The notes: generated by a model not told the origin, from the sequence alone. 64,000 nt of DNA from Halobacterium zhouii (GCF_021249405.1 NZ_CP089593.1:372001-436000); one strand, 5' to 3'. Counted from the first letter of the stretch, positions 35,349-44,403 are shown. Program-made: numbers and translations.

Positions 35349-36440
35349 ATGGACGAACGCGTCAGACGACACGCGGAGGTGCTCGTCGACCACTGCACCC
35401 GAGTCGAACAGGGGGACATGGTGCAGGTGAGCGCCCCGAAGGAGGCCGAGGATCTGGTGGTCGCGCTGTACGAGAAACTCGGAGAGGTCGGCGCGAGACC
35501 GTCGCTGAACTGGCGGCTCGGCCCCGCCGTCCGGGCGTACAGCCAGGCGATGGACGAGAACGACTACACGACGAAGGAACACGACCTCGCGGCGATGGAG
35601 GAGACGGACGTGGTGTTCCTGATATCCGGCGGCGGGAACGCGTACGAGACCAGCGACGTGGCGCCCTCGAAGGGGCAGGCGGCGGGCCGCGCCAACAAGC
35701 CGATTCTCGAGGAGCGCCTCGGGACGCGCTGGGTCATCACGACGCACCCGACGGCGTCGGGAGCCCAGAAGGCGGAGATGTCCACGGAAGCCTACGAGGA
35801 GTTCGTCTGGAACGCCGTGAACAGGGACTGGGCGGCCCAGCGCGAGCACCAGGCCCAGATGGTCGAGATTCTCGACCCCGCAGAGGAGGTCCGCATCGTC
35901 TCCGGTGACACCACCGACATCACGATGAGCGTCGCCGGAATGGACGCGGCGAACGAGTACGGCCGCCAGAACATGCCCGCGGGCGAGGCGTTCACCTGCC
36001 CGGTCCCCGATAGCGTCGAGGGCGAGGTGCTCTTCGATAAGCCGCTCATCCGGCAGGGCCGTGAAATCAGGGGCGCCTACCTCGAGTTCGAGGGCGGTGA
36101 GGTCGTGGATTTCGCCGCCGAGCAGAGCGAGGACGCCCTGGAGTCGATTCTGGACACCGACGAGGGCGCGCGCCGCCTCGGCGAACTCGGCATCGGGATG
36201 AACCGCGGCATCGACCGATTCACGTACAACATGCTGTTCGACGAGAAGATGGGCGACACCGTCCACCTCGCTGTCGGCGGCGCCATCGAGGAGTGCGTCC
36301 CCGGGGACATGCCGTTCAACGAGTCCGCCACCCACGTCGACATGATCGTCGACATGGCGGAGGACTCGCGCATCGAGGTCGACGGCGAGGTCGTGCAGCG
36401 CAATGGCACGTTCCGATTCGAGGACGGGTTCGAGGAGTAG
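35349..36440 (+). CDS. M29-type aminopeptidase
   Basis: This 363-residue protein matches the thermophilic M29 aminopeptidase family (AmpS-like), cytosolic metal-dependent exopeptidases. Motifs in order are GDMVQVSAPKEAEDLVVALYEK near the N-terminus, GRQNMPAGEAFTCPVPDSVEGEVLFD with the conserved Glu, IGMNRGIDRFTYNMLFDEKMGDTVHLAVGG and ESATHVDMIVDM with the conserved His. Length fits the family (about 360-410). A dyad plus TATA box precedes it. Downstream it converges on the DUF7095-type gene across a strong terminator hairpin. Confidence 0.92.
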   Translation: MDERVRRHAEVLVDHCTRVEQGDMVQVSAPKEAEDLVVALYEKLGEVGARPSLNWRLGPAVRAYSQAMDENDYTTKEHDLAAMEETDVVFLISGGGNAYETSDVAPSKGQAAGRANKPILEERLGTRWVITTHPTASGAQKAEMSTEAYEEFVWNAVNRDWAAQREHQAQMVEILDPAEEVRIVSGDTTDITMSVAGMDAANEYGRQNMPAGEAFTCPVPDSVEGEVLFDKPLIRQGREIRGAYLEFEGGEVVDFAAEQSEDALESILDTDEGARRLGELGIGMNRGIDRFTYNMLFDEKMGDTVHLAVGGAIEECVPGDMPFNESATHVDMIVDMAEDSRIEVDGEVVQRNGTFRFEDGFEE

Positions 36441-36474
36441 ATTTAGCGTAGCGGTGCAGTCTTTTTAGCGTAGA

Positions 36475-36509
36475 TTTTTGCGGGCCGAGCGCAGCGAGGC
36501 CCGCAAAAA
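36475..36509. terminator. Bidirectional terminator hairpin
   Basis: TTTTTGCGGGCC (36475-36486) and GGCCCGCAAAAA (36498-36509) form a perfect 12-bp inverted repeat with an 11-base loop. It lies between convergent genes, and each strand reads as a GC stem followed by a U-run, so it can end transcription from both sides. Confidence 0.75.
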
Positions 36510-36528
36510 GGTACGCTGGAAAGCTGAC

Positions 36529-37176
36529 CTACACCACGTCGCCGCGAACCGTCCGTCCTTCCGAGCGCTCGCGGCGCGCTTCGACCGCGTCGGCAGCGGT
36601 CTCGGCCTCGGATTCGTCCATGCCGAGCATCTCGAGGGCGCCCGAGAGCGTCGGGAAGACGAGGTCGCCCTCGCGGAGTTTCTGGAAGGCGTCCTCGCTG
36701 CGCTGGCCGTCGGCCCAGAGGCAGACCCCCCGCGGGTCGAGCACCTGTTCGTAGTTCTCGCGTGCTCTCGCGCCCTTCAGGCGCTGCGTGACGTTGTCCT
36801 CGAAGCCCGAGTTACACACCTCGAGGTGTATCGGTTCGTCGTCGCCGACGAGGTGCGAACCGAGGCATCGTTCGGGCGCGACGTGCCCGTTGTCGTTCGC
36901 GCGCAGTAACTGGGGGTGGTCGTCCGCCCACGACGCGCGGACCGTCTTCCCGACGCCTTTCACGCCGTACTCCGCTTCGAACTCGTCGGCGCGGTCGGCG
37001 TCGTCGCCGCGCATGAGGATGTCCTTCGTCAGGTAGACGTCCAGGCGCTCGACCGGGTCGAGGCCGAGCGCGACGTCGCCGTACACCCACACCTCGCGCA
37101 CCGGCACCGGCATCTCCTCGTCCTCGACGGTGTCGACGAGTTCGGTCACGCGCTCGACTGCTGCCTCGCGGTCCAT
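36529..37176 (-). CDS. Haloarchaeal DUF7095-type protein
   Basis: This 215-residue acidic protein starts DREAAVERVTELVDTVEDEEMPVPVREVWVYGDVALGLDPVERLDVYLTKDILMRG, a conserved haloarchaeal block, and continues with ERCLGSHLVGDDEPIHLEVCNSGFEDNVTQRL and VCLWADGQRSEDAFQKLREGDLVFPTLSGALEMLGM. The first block weakly resembles a nucleotidyltransferase-like fold (DVALGLDPVERLDVYL), but no catalytic set is clear, and the function is unknown. The assignment to DUF7095 is from memory of the pattern. The frame is open on to 39663, which is shadow sequence. Confidence 0.8.
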   Translation of the reverse strand: MDREAAVERVTELVDTVEDEEMPVPVREVWVYGDVALGLDPVERLDVYLTKDILMRGDDADRADEFEAEYGVKGVGKTVRASWADDHPQLLRANDNGHVAPERCLGSHLVGDDEPIHLEVCNSGFEDNVTQRLKGARARENYEQVLDPRGVCLWADGQRSEDAFQKLREGDLVFPTLSGALEMLGMDESEAETAADAVEARRERSEGRTVRGDVV

Positions 37177-37275
37177 CGCGTCGGGGTAGCCGACGCATGC
37201 CGATGAACGTTCCGCACGAACCGCCCGGGTGCTGGAACCCGGGAGTATTCGGTTCCTCGGTTCGACGACACGCGC

Positions 37276-38673
37276 ATGGAAGCGGAGGAAGCGGAGTCGG
37301 TGGACGCCCTCGATTCCTACCGGCAGTTCTTCGCGCTCGAACCCGACGTGCTCGTGCTCTCCGTGGCGATGTTGGCGTTCAGTCTCGTCTTCCAGATGAC
37401 GTCGCGGTACGTCCCCGAGTACATGTACGCGCTCGGTGCGGGCGCTGGCGTCGTCGGCCTCTACGGCAGCGTCGGCAACCTCGTCTCGGCGGTGTACCCG
37501 TACCCGGGCGGTGCGCTCTCGGACCGAATCGGCTCCCGGCGCGCGCTCACCGGGTTCGCCGTCGTCACGACAGTCGGGTTCGTGGTGTGGGCCGCTGCGC
37601 CCTCGCTCCCGGGCGTGACGCTCCCGGTCGTCGAGGTCGCCGGCGTCGAACTCGGGGGCTACCTCGGGCCGTGGATCTGGATTTTCGCCGGCCTGCTGCT
37701 CACGCAGGCGTGGAAGTCCTTCGGCCTCGGCGCGACGTTCGCCATCGTCAAGCAGAGCGTCCCGCCGAACCACCTCGCGATGGGTTTTGCGAGCACGGAG
37801 ATATTCCGGCGCGTCGGGTTCCTGCTCGGTCCGCTGCTCGCCGCGGCGGTGCTCGCGGTCAGCGCGGACTTCCAGACCGGCTTCCAGTACGTCCTCCTCC
37901 TCGGCGCGGCCGTCGCGGTGGTCGCCACGGTCGCCCAGCACGTCCTCTACGAGGCGAGCGAGGACACCATCGGGAAGTCCTTCGAGGGCATCGCGGGCGT
38001 CCGCCGGGACCTCCGTGACCTCCCCGACACGCTCCGTCCGCTGCTCGTCGCGGACACGCTCATCCGGTTCGCCAACGGCATGGTGTACGTCTTCTTCGTG
38101 GTCGTCGTCACGCGATTCCTCGAGGTCGGTTTCACGGGATTCGGCGTCACCCTGACCCCCGCAGCGTTCTTCGGCGTGCTGCTCGCCGTGGAGATGCTCG
38201 TCGCCATCCTCACCAAGGTCCCCGTCTCGAAACTCGCCGAGCAGACCGGTCTCAAGCCCGTCGTCGGCCTCGGCTTCCTGGTGTACGCCGTCTTCCCCGT
38301 TCTCCTCATCCACGCGCCCGCCGACCAGTGGGTGCTCGTCGCGCTGTTCGCGTTCTCCGGCCTGCGCTTCGCCGGTCTGCCCGCGCACAAGGCGCTCATC
38401 GTCGGGCCCGCCGAACAGGACACGGGCGGGCGCGTCACGGGGACGTACTACCTGGTCCGGAACACGGTCGTCATCCCGAGCGCCGCGCTCGGCGGACTGC
38501 TGTACGGTGGCGACTGGACGGTCACGCTCGGCGCCGCCGTCGACGCCATTCCGGCGTTTACGCTCACCGCTGGCCCGGAACTGGCGTTCACCGCCGCCAC
38601 CGCCGTCGGCCTGCTCGGCGTCGCGTACTTCGCGGTGTTCGGCCGGGAGTTCGAGGCCTACGCGCGGTCGTAG
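37276..38673 (+). CDS. Major facilitator superfamily transporter
   Basis: This 465-residue protein has about 12 hydrophobic segments and the MFS loop 2-3 motif (YPYPGGALSDRIGSRRALTGFAVV). It has a polar cytoplasmic loop between the halves (ASEDTIGKSFEGIAGVRRDLRDLPDTLRPLL) and further helices to the C-terminus. The substrate is unknown; no neighbouring pathway suggests one. A TATA-like GTATTC near 37247 is about 27 bp upstream of the ATG. The HD-domain gene follows 72 bp later on the same strand. Confidence 0.88.
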   Translation: MEAEEAESVDALDSYRQFFALEPDVLVLSVAMLAFSLVFQMTSRYVPEYMYALGAGAGVVGLYGSVGNLVSAVYPYPGGALSDRIGSRRALTGFAVVTTVGFVVWAAAPSLPGVTLPVVEVAGVELGGYLGPWIWIFAGLLLTQAWKSFGLGATFAIVKQSVPPNHLAMGFASTEIFRRVGFLLGPLLAAAVLAVSADFQTGFQYVLLLGAAVAVVATVAQHVLYEASEDTIGKSFEGIAGVRRDLRDLPDTLRPLLVADTLIRFANGMVYVFFVVVVTRFLEVGFTGFGVTLTPAAFFGVLLAVEMLVAILTKVPVSKLAEQTGLKPVVGLGFLVYAVFPVLLIHAPADQWVLVALFAFSGLRFAGLPAHKALIVGPAEQDTGGRVTGTYYLVRNTVVIPSAALGGLLYGGDWTVTLGAAVDAIPAFTLTAGPELAFTAATAVGLLGVAYFAVFGREFEAYARS

Positions 38674-38745
38674 GTTGCCGGTCGGCAGCCCTGGACCGAA
38701 AGACGGACCCGCCTCGCGCCCCTCATCCCCACAACTCATCTCTCT

Positions 38746-40119
38746 ATGCCGGCCACGAAGATCAAGGACCCCGTCCACGGGTACGTCGAACTCGACCAGC
38801 CCCTCGTCGACGAGATTCTGGACACGCGGGCGTTCCAGCGGCTCCGCGGCGTCCGCCAGCTTTCGGCGACGAATCTCGTCTACCCAGGCGCGAACCACAC
38901 GCGCTTCGAACACTCCCTGGGCGTCTACCACCTCGCGCGCACCGTCTTCGAGAACCTCCGCGAGCAGTCGTACTTCTACCGGGACGCCACCGCCGCGGAA
39001 CTCGACGACATCCAGCGAACACTGGAGTGCGCCGCGTTGCTCCACGACGTCGGTCACCCGCCGTTCTCGCACCTCGGGGAGCGCTTCCTCGACACCGAGG
39101 ACCTCCGCGCGCGCCTTGACGACCGCGGCCTGCAGGCCGCGTTCCACGAGGCAGGCGTCGGCGACGCGCCGCTCCGGGGCGCCAGTCCGCACGAACTGCT
39201 GGGCTGTCTGATAACGCTCCGGGAGTTCAGCGACGGCCTCGAGTCGATGGGCGTCGACCCGTTCGACGTCTGCGCACACGTCCTCGGGTACAGCCTCGAG
39301 TACGAACGCGGCGGGCGCTGGCAGCACGGCGTCGCCGCCCAGATACTGCACTCCCCCATCGACGTCGACCGCCTCGATTACATCACGCGGGACAACCAGA
39401 TGACCGGCGCGGACGTGCTGAGTTTCGACACCGCGCGCATGGTCGACGCCTACACCGCCCACCCCGAGGAGGGCCTCGCGCTCTCCGATAAGGCCCTCAG
39501 CACTATCGGAAACTACCTCGAGGGCCGCATCGCCGTCTACATGTGGGTGACCCAGCACCACAAGTCCGTCTACGCGAACGTCCTGCTCGGGGAACTCCTC
39601 GAGGAACTCACCGGCGTCGTGGACGATCCACCCATCACCGTCGACGGCGTGCTCGACGGCCACGTCGACGACAACACGCTAATGGAGCGACTCCGCGTCG
39701 CCGCGCGCGACAACCCCGACTCGACGCTCGCCGCGCTCTACGACCGTTTCCGCTCGCGGCGCTTCCCCGAGACGTGCTGGAAACACCGCATCGCGTACGC
39801 CGACCGCGTGGACGCGGATCTCGACGCGTTCGGGTCGTGGCTCGTCGAGAACGACGCCGCTCTCGAGGCCGACCTCGCCGGCGAACTCGGCGTCCCGGAA
39901 CACGAGGTGTGGATCGAGCGCTCCTACGTCCCCGAGTACGAGCCCCAGGCCCTCGAGGACATCCCCATCGCGTACGGCGGCACCACGCGCTCGGTGGGCG
40001 ACTGGGGGCTGTACGGCGACCGAGCGTTCGACAGCCCGATTCCGTTCGTCTTCGTGCCCCACGGCACGGAGAAGAACGCCACGAGCACGCTCGTCGAGTG
40101 GTTCCACGACGAGCACTGA
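38746..40119 (+). CDS. HD-domain phosphohydrolase, SAMHD1/dGTPase-like
   Basis: This 457-residue protein belongs to the HD superfamily related to SAMHD1. The start KIKDPVHGYVELDQPLVDEILDTRAFQRLRGVRQLSATNLVYPGANHTRFEHSLGVYHLA is characteristic, followed by metal ligands in CAALLHDVGHPPFSHLGERFLD and later SPIDVDRLDYITRDNQMTG. It probably hydrolyses nucleotides or phosphorylated compounds in the cytosol; dGTPase activity is inferred from fold only. The C-terminal 180 residues are a family-specific helical extension. Confidence 0.9.
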   Translation: MPATKIKDPVHGYVELDQPLVDEILDTRAFQRLRGVRQLSATNLVYPGANHTRFEHSLGVYHLARTVFENLREQSYFYRDATAAELDDIQRTLECAALLHDVGHPPFSHLGERFLDTEDLRARLDDRGLQAAFHEAGVGDAPLRGASPHELLGCLITLREFSDGLESMGVDPFDVCAHVLGYSLEYERGGRWQHGVAAQILHSPIDVDRLDYITRDNQMTGADVLSFDTARMVDAYTAHPEEGLALSDKALSTIGNYLEGRIAVYMWVTQHHKSVYANVLLGELLEELTGVVDDPPITVDGVLDGHVDDNTLMERLRVAARDNPDSTLAALYDRFRSRRFPETCWKHRIAYADRVDADLDAFGSWLVENDAALEADLAGELGVPEHEVWIERSYVPEYEPQALEDIPIAYGGTTRSVGDWGLYGDRAFDSPIPFVFVPHGTEKNATSTLVEWFHDEH

Positions 40120-40183
40120 CCGGCACACGGCGACCACTCGACTTCTCGCTGCCGTTCGCTGTTCTGGTAGCGCTGCCGCCAGT

Positions 40184-40525
40184 TCAACGCCGCTGATTCG
40201 GTGCTGCTGGTTGGACGCCACCAGAACTGCGGTTCCGACCCGGAATCTGTGGCCAGGTGTCCCGCCGAACGGGAATGCCTTGCTCACGAGCGAAGGCGAG
40301 GGCTTCCTCGGTGGTCGTCCGCACGAACTCGCGCTGTACCTCGGTGAACTCCTTATTCCACATCTCCCAGAGACGTGACTGGCTCGGCACACCGCTTGTA
40401 TCGCGGTCGTTTGCGACTGGGAAACCGAAGTCACCGCAGATATTGGGGAATGAGCGAAGGAAGTAGCTGAAGATGAAGTACCTGTCGTGGTCAAACGGTG
40501 ATTCAGTAGGTTGATAAACTGACAC
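40184..40525 (-). CDS. Hypothetical protein in an AT-rich patch
   Basis: I do not recognise this 113-residue protein. It is richer in Phe, Asn and Arg than its neighbours (FIFSYFLRSFPNICGDFGFP, SRLWEMWNKEFTEVQREFVRTTTEEALAFAREQG), and its codons are less GC-biased. No signal peptide or membrane segment is clear. The GTG at 40525 lies 27 bp from TATATA (40550-40555), which supports expression from this start. The composition and isolation suggest recent acquisition. Confidence 0.6.
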   Translation of the reverse strand: MSVYQPTESPFDHDRYFIFSYFLRSFPNICGDFGFPVANDRDTSGVPSQSRLWEMWNKEFTEVQREFVRTTTEEALAFAREQGIPVRRDTWPQIPGRNRSSGGVQPAAPNQRR

Positions 40526-40549
40526 TACCCGTTAGCACGAGAAATACAG

Positions 40550-40555
40550 TATATA
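40550..40555 (-). promoter_or_regulatory. TATATA box for the AT-rich-patch gene
   Basis: A perfect TATATA on both strands sits 27 bp upstream of the minus-strand GTG at 40525, the expected leaderless spacing. It also lies between the two low-GC genes. Confidence 0.55.
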
Positions 40556-40613
40556 ACTGTATGTATCTTGAAGAACCGTGTAATCGTGTGCAGATAGCTC
40601 TTTATGCGGCATG

Positions 40614-40994
40614 TTATTCAGAACAAGCGGTTCCTACCTGAATACCCTCGGTTTCACTATATGCAACTCCAAAGGGGACGGTATTCGTCCCAGAACACGG
40701 TTTATTAACGAAGTCTATCACTTTAGCCTGCGATTCATTTACGATAACGTATGCTCGGTCGGCAGAGCCGGTGAAACTCTTTGCCTCATTAGCCTTCTCT
40801 GCATCTAGAGAGTAGTGGGCTGAAAAGACAGTCTCAGAGTCACCCTGCGTGAAGAAGATGTCCATCGAGATGAATTTCTGGCTATCGTTTCGGACAGTGA
40901 TTTCTACTTCGTTTTCGGGAGCCTGAGAACCACATCCAGCGAGAAGAATTGATGTTCCGCACGCAATCGTTGAGAGGAGGGCTCGTCGGTTCAT
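40614..40994 (-). CDS. Small Tat-type lipoprotein, unknown function
   Basis: This 126-residue protein begins MNRRALLSTIACGTSILLAGCGSQ, with a twin-arginine and a lipobox LAGC at 18-21, so it is probably exported by Tat and lipid-anchored at Cys21. The mature part is a beta-rich domain of about 105 residues (NEVEITVRNDSQKFISMDIFFTQGD) ending GTACSE; Cys100 and Cys124 could form a disulfide. I do not recognise the domain. TTATAA at 41017-41022 lies 26 bp upstream. Base composition is clearly lower in GC than flanking genes. Confidence 0.75.
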   Translation of the reverse strand: MNRRALLSTIACGTSILLAGCGSQAPENEVEITVRNDSQKFISMDIFFTQGDSETVFSAHYSLDAEKANEAKSFTGSADRAYVIVNESQAKVIDFVNKPCSGTNTVPFGVAYSETEGIQVGTACSE

Positions 40995-41192
40995 ATATTA
41001 CATATTTTGACATTAATTATAAGAGCTTCGTAACAAGGTCAGGACACTCACTCTCTGTCAAATAATCCAAGCGATTATTCTTGACGTGCCTGACATCAGA
41101 CGGCCGGTTTGCTATCCTAGCATTCGCTTTACGAGTTCGGCGAGTTGGCCGAGACGAAACCCTGATTCGGGCCGCGAGCAAACTCACTGGCA

Positions 41193-42161
41193 ATGGACTG
41201 CACCAAGTGCGACCGCGAGGCGGTGATGCACGCGGCGTACTCCGGGACGTACCTCTGTGAGGCGCATCTCTTCGAGAGCGTCGAGCGCCGCGTCCGCCAC
41301 CGCGTCCGGGAGGACGACATGCTGCCCGCGGACGCCACGCCCGAGGACCCCGAAACGTGGGTCATCGGCCTCTCCGGCGGGAAGGACAGCGTCGTCCTCA
41401 CCGACATCATCCACGAGACCTTCGAGGAGGACCCGCGCGTCGAACTCGTCGCGCTCACCATCCACGAGGGCATCGAGGGGTACCGGGACGCCAGCCTCGA
41501 CGCCTGCGAGGAACTCGCAGACGACCGCGACATCCCCCACGAAGTCGTCACGTACTCCGAGGAGTTCGACGTGCAAATGGACGACGTCGCCGAGGACGAC
41601 CCGCTGGACATGGCGCCCTGCGCGTACTGCGGGGTGTTCCGCCGGGACGCGCTCGCACGGTACGCGGAGGAACTCGACGCGGACAAACTCCTCACCGGCC
41701 ACAACTTAGACGACGAGGCCGAGACCGCCCTGATGAACATCTTCGAGGGGAACGTCGAGCAGGTCGCCAAGCACTTCGACGCGAGCCTCGGTCCTTTCGA
41801 CGAGCGCCGCGAGAAGGAGGACATGATTCCGCGCGCGAAACCGCTCCGGGACGTCCCCGAGAAGGAGGTCGCGTTGTACGCCCAGCTCCGGGAGCTACCC
41901 GTGCACATGGCCGAATGCCCGCACTCCAGTGAGGCGTTCCGCGGCGAGATCCAGGACCTCCTGTTGAGCCTCGAGGAGGACCACCCCGGAACGCGCCACT
42001 CCATCATGGCTGGCTACGAGGAGTTGGCGAGTCTCGCCGCCGACGAGTACGGGGGCGACGAGGACGAACAGCCGGTCGGCTCGTGCGAGGAGTGTGGGGC
42101 ACCGACCGCAAGAGACAGATGCCGGAAGTGCGCGCTGCTCGATGCCGTAAACGCGGTCTGA
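41193..42161 (+). CDS. ncsA: tRNA 2-thiolation enzyme NcsA
   Basis: This 322-residue protein is an archaeal Ncs6/TtuA-like adenylyltransferase that thiolates the wobble uridine of tRNA, using a ubiquitin-like sulfur carrier. It has an N-terminal zinc site (CTKCDREAVMH, with YLCEAH), a PP-loop GLSGGKDSVVL near residue 60, a CAYCGVFRRDAL cysteine motif, LLTGHNLDDEAET, and a C-terminal zinc ribbon (CEECGAP, CRKCAL). The sulfur-carrier gene is not in this window. It converges with ftsZ2. Confidence 0.94.
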   Translation: MDCTKCDREAVMHAAYSGTYLCEAHLFESVERRVRHRVREDDMLPADATPEDPETWVIGLSGGKDSVVLTDIIHETFEEDPRVELVALTIHEGIEGYRDASLDACEELADDRDIPHEVVTYSEEFDVQMDDVAEDDPLDMAPCAYCGVFRRDALARYAEELDADKLLTGHNLDDEAETALMNIFEGNVEQVAKHFDASLGPFDERREKEDMIPRAKPLRDVPEKEVALYAQLRELPVHMAECPHSSEAFRGEIQDLLLSLEEDHPGTRHSIMAGYEELASLAADEYGGDEDEQPVGSCEECGAPTARDRCRKCALLDAVNAV

Positions 42162-42246
42162 CCCGCTCCTTGCTTCGAACGTCGCTGTAACCGTCGCGTA
42201 GCGTCGCCACTCGGCACCGAAGAGGGCGGAGAGAAGACCGGGCGGA

Positions 42247-43422
42247 CTACCGGATGACGTCGAGGCCGTTGTTCTGCTCGACTTCGTCCGTGCCGCCGTC
42301 GGAGTGAACCCCGAAGCTGTCGGCGTCGGCACTCGTCGCCTGCTGGGAATCCACGTCCTGGAGTTCCTGGCGGGACTTGTCCGCCTGCTTCTGCGTGCTC
42401 GGGCCGAGCACCTGCGCGGACTGCACGCCGGTCATGATGGCCATGACGCGGACCTTGCCCTTGTAGTTCTCCTGGATGCGCGCGCCCCAGATGACGTTCG
42501 CGCTGGCGTCCAGGCGTTCGGTGATGTTGTCTGCGATGCCCTCGGCCTCTTTGAGCGTGAGGTCCGGACCACCAGTGATGTGGACGAGGCCACCGCTCGC
42601 GCCGCGGTAGTCCACGTCGAGCAGCGGGTGGTTCATCGCGTCCTTCACGACCTCGTTGGTCTTGTTCTTGTCCTGGGTCTCACCCACGAGCATCACCGCG
42701 ACGCCGCCCTGGTTCATGATGGCGGTCATGTCGGCGTAGTCGAGGTTGATGAGGCTCGGCTGGGTGATGGTCTCGCTGATGCCCTTGACGGTCTCCGCGA
42801 TGATCTGGTCCATGACGGAGAACGCCTTCCCGATCGGGAGGTTGGGCACGTAGTCGAGCAGGCGGTTGTTGTCGAGGACGATGATGGAGTCCGCTTCGTC
42901 GCGGAGCTTCTCCAGTCCTTCCTCGGCTTTCACCGTGCGGGCGCGCTCGACGTTGAACGGCGTCGACACCATGCCGACGACGATTGCGCCCTGCTCTTTG
43001 GCGATCTTCGAGACGACGGGCGCCGCGCCCGTCCCCGTACCGCCACCCATGCCGGCGGTCACGAACACGAGGTCCGCGTCGCCCAGCACTTCCTTGATGG
43101 TGCCCTGGGCCATCTCGGTGGCGCGCTCGCCCATCGAGGGGTCGCCACCGGCGCCGAGGCCGTTCGTCAGGGACTTGCCGACGAGGATCTTGGTGTCGGC
43201 CTCGACCATCTTGAGGTGCTGCTTGTCGGTGTTGATGGCGACCGTGTCGGCGCCCTCGACGCCGATGTTGTAGAGCCGGTTGACCGTGTTGTTGCCGGCA
43301 CCGCCACAGCCGACGATGACGATTCGAGGTTCCCCGAACTCGTCGCCGTCGGACGAGGCGTCGCTCATATCTCGCTGCTCTGCTTCTGCGTTGTCGAGGG
43401 CGTCCTGAACGATATCTTGCAT
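42247..43422 (-). CDS. ftsZ2: Cell division GTPase FtsZ2
   Basis: This 391-residue tubulin-like GTPase polymerises at the division plane. Motifs are [21 protein letters not shown] near residue 40, the tubulin signature [13 protein letters not shown] near 125-137, [29 protein letters not shown] and NLDYADM (T7 loop). The N-terminal [16 protein letters not shown] is typical of haloarchaeal FtsZ2 rather than FtsZ1. The FtsZ2 paralogue drives constriction in haloarchaea. It follows cdrS with a 3-bp gap, matching the known cdrS-ftsZ2 operon. Confidence 0.95.
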   Translation of the reverse strand: MQDIVQDALDNAEAEQRDMSDASSDGDEFGEPRIVIVGCGGAGNNTVNRLYNIGVEGADTVAINTDKQHLKMVEADTKILVGKSLTNGLGAGGDPSMGERATEMAQGTIKEVLGDADLVFVTAGMGGGTGTGAAPVVSKIAKEQGAIVVGMVSTPFNVERARTVKAEEGLEKLRDEADSIIVLDNNRLLDYVPNLPIGKAFSVMDQIIAETVKGISETITQPSLINLDYADMTAIMNQGGVAVMLVGETQDKNKTNEVVKDAMNHPLLDVDYRGASGGLVHITGGPDLTLKEAEGIADNITERLDASANVIWGARIQENYKGKVRVMAIMTGVQSAQVLGPSTQKQADKSRQELQDVDSQQATSADADSFGVHSDGGTDEVEQNNGLDVIR

Positions 43423-43425
43423 ATT

Positions 43426-43593
43426 TTACACCTTCGCCCAGCTGTTTGGACTGGCCTGGTCAGTCTGTTCGTCTATCATTTCCCGGACGGCCGAGCGGAT
43501 GGCTTCGCTTCGATTCGGGAACTTTCCCGTTTCGACCATCTCTTCGACCTCCTCGATCTGTTGCTTCGGAATTCGGAGTGTCACACGCTCCAT
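43426..43593 (-). CDS. cdrS: Ribbon-helix-helix regulator CdrS
   Basis: This 55-residue protein is a single ribbon-helix-helix domain: [20 protein letters not shown], then [14 protein letters not shown] and a short tail (NSWAKV). In Halobacterium salinarum the same short protein, CdrS, is encoded with ftsZ2 and controls cell-division genes; gene order and length agree here. The start ATG at 43593 has no TATA box at leaderless distance. The strong minus-strand TATA at 43741-43750 implies a leader of about 120 bases that carries repeated half-sites. Confidence 0.93.
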   Translation of the reverse strand: MERVTLRIPKQQIEEVEEMVETGKFPNRSEAIRSAVREMIDEQTDQASPNSWAKV

Positions 43594-43616
43594 GTATTGT
43601 ATCCCCGTTTGCTGTG

Positions 43617-43750
43617 GTAAGACGAAGCACGCTCCCGTGCTGGCGTCTTACAGCATAGTTGCGGCGGCCGATCGCCGCGCCGTGGTGCGGTTTGCTGTAA
43701 GACAATCGTCTTACGTACTCATTACCATAAACCGGCGTGGTATATAATTA
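43617..43750 (-). promoter_or_regulatory. cdrS-ftsZ2 promoter with repeated GTAAGAC half-sites
   Basis: On the minus strand the TATA-like TAATTATATA (43741-43750) is followed by a perfect dyad GTAAGAC-AATC-GTCTTAC at 43697-43714, close to the expected transcription start. GTAAGACG at 43617-43624 and CGTCTTAC at 43644-43651 form a second, wider inverted pair inside the leader. A further CGTCTTAC lies at 43769-43776, over the cdrL stop. Ribbon-helix-helix proteins bind such short repeated half-sites, so CdrL or CdrS is the natural candidate. Confidence 0.65.
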
Positions 43751-43772
43751 ACGGCGACGTAAAACGTGCGTC

Positions 43773-44291
43773 TTACTTGTCGAATGCTTTCCCGGTGGTC
43801 GTCCGTCGCCCGCAGTGCGGACAGAACGCCCAGTCAGCGCGGACCTCGTCGCCGCACTCACAGAACACTCGACGTGTGGCTTTCTCGCCGCAGCTCGGGC
43901 AGTACGCGTGGTCTGGCGCGACGGTGTTCCCGCATTGCGTGCACGTCTGCTCCCGCTCACCGCGCGCGTTCGTCGCCCTGTGGCGTTCACTGGACGACGC
44001 GCGTTGGTGGCTCGGTCTGTCCGCGCCAGTCGCGGCCTGGTCGCGTGATGACTCCACCATCACGCGCACGTTTACGTCGCGCGTCGACGGTCCTTCCTCG
44101 TCGAACCGGTGGTCGACTCGCGCGTCACTCGATCCGGTGAGGACGGCGTCGAGCGGACTCGCGTGTGCGCCTGCCGTCGACCGTTCGAGGTATGCGCGCA
44201 AGGCGTCCCGCATCACCTCGCTCTTGGACGCGTCCATCGCTTCGACGGCGTCCACGAGATCGCTGTCGGCCCGGAACGTGATTTTCGACAT
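43773..44291 (-). CDS. cdrL: Ribbon-helix-helix / zinc ribbon regulator CdrL
   Basis: This 172-residue protein starts with a ribbon-helix-helix domain (MSKITFRADSDLVDAVEAMDASKSEVMRDALRAYL). A polar linker follows, then two C-terminal zinc ribbons: CTQCGNTVAPDHAYCPSCGE and FCECGDEVRADWAFCPHCG. In Halobacterium salinarum CdrL is the longer RHH protein directly upstream of cdrS-ftsZ2 and regulates that operon, and the arrangement here is the same. A TATA-like TTGATAAGG on the minus strand (about 44320) lies about 28 bp before the ATG. Upstream is the divergent tRNA-Tyr. Confidence 0.9.
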   Translation of the reverse strand: MSKITFRADSDLVDAVEAMDASKSEVMRDALRAYLERSTAGAHASPLDAVLTGSSDARVDHRFDEEGPSTRDVNVRVMVESSRDQAATGADRPSHQRASSSERHRATNARGEREQTCTQCGNTVAPDHAYCPSCGEKATRRVFCECGDEVRADWAFCPHCGRRTTTGKAFDK

Positions 44292-44403
44292 GCCACTTCG
44301 TTACCAGGTACCATACGAACCCTTATCAACTCTCCCCCGGCGGCCACGTCCCACCCTGAATAATAACCCTTAAATCCTGACGGCGAAGTATACACGAGTG
44401 CGC

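Noticed and set aside
36529..39663. A 1044-codon open frame on the minus strand.
   Set aside because: Only the last 215 codons (from 37176) look like a protein. The rest runs antisense to the MFS and HD genes with Arg/Glu-rich, low-complexity sequence, the usual high-GC shadow.
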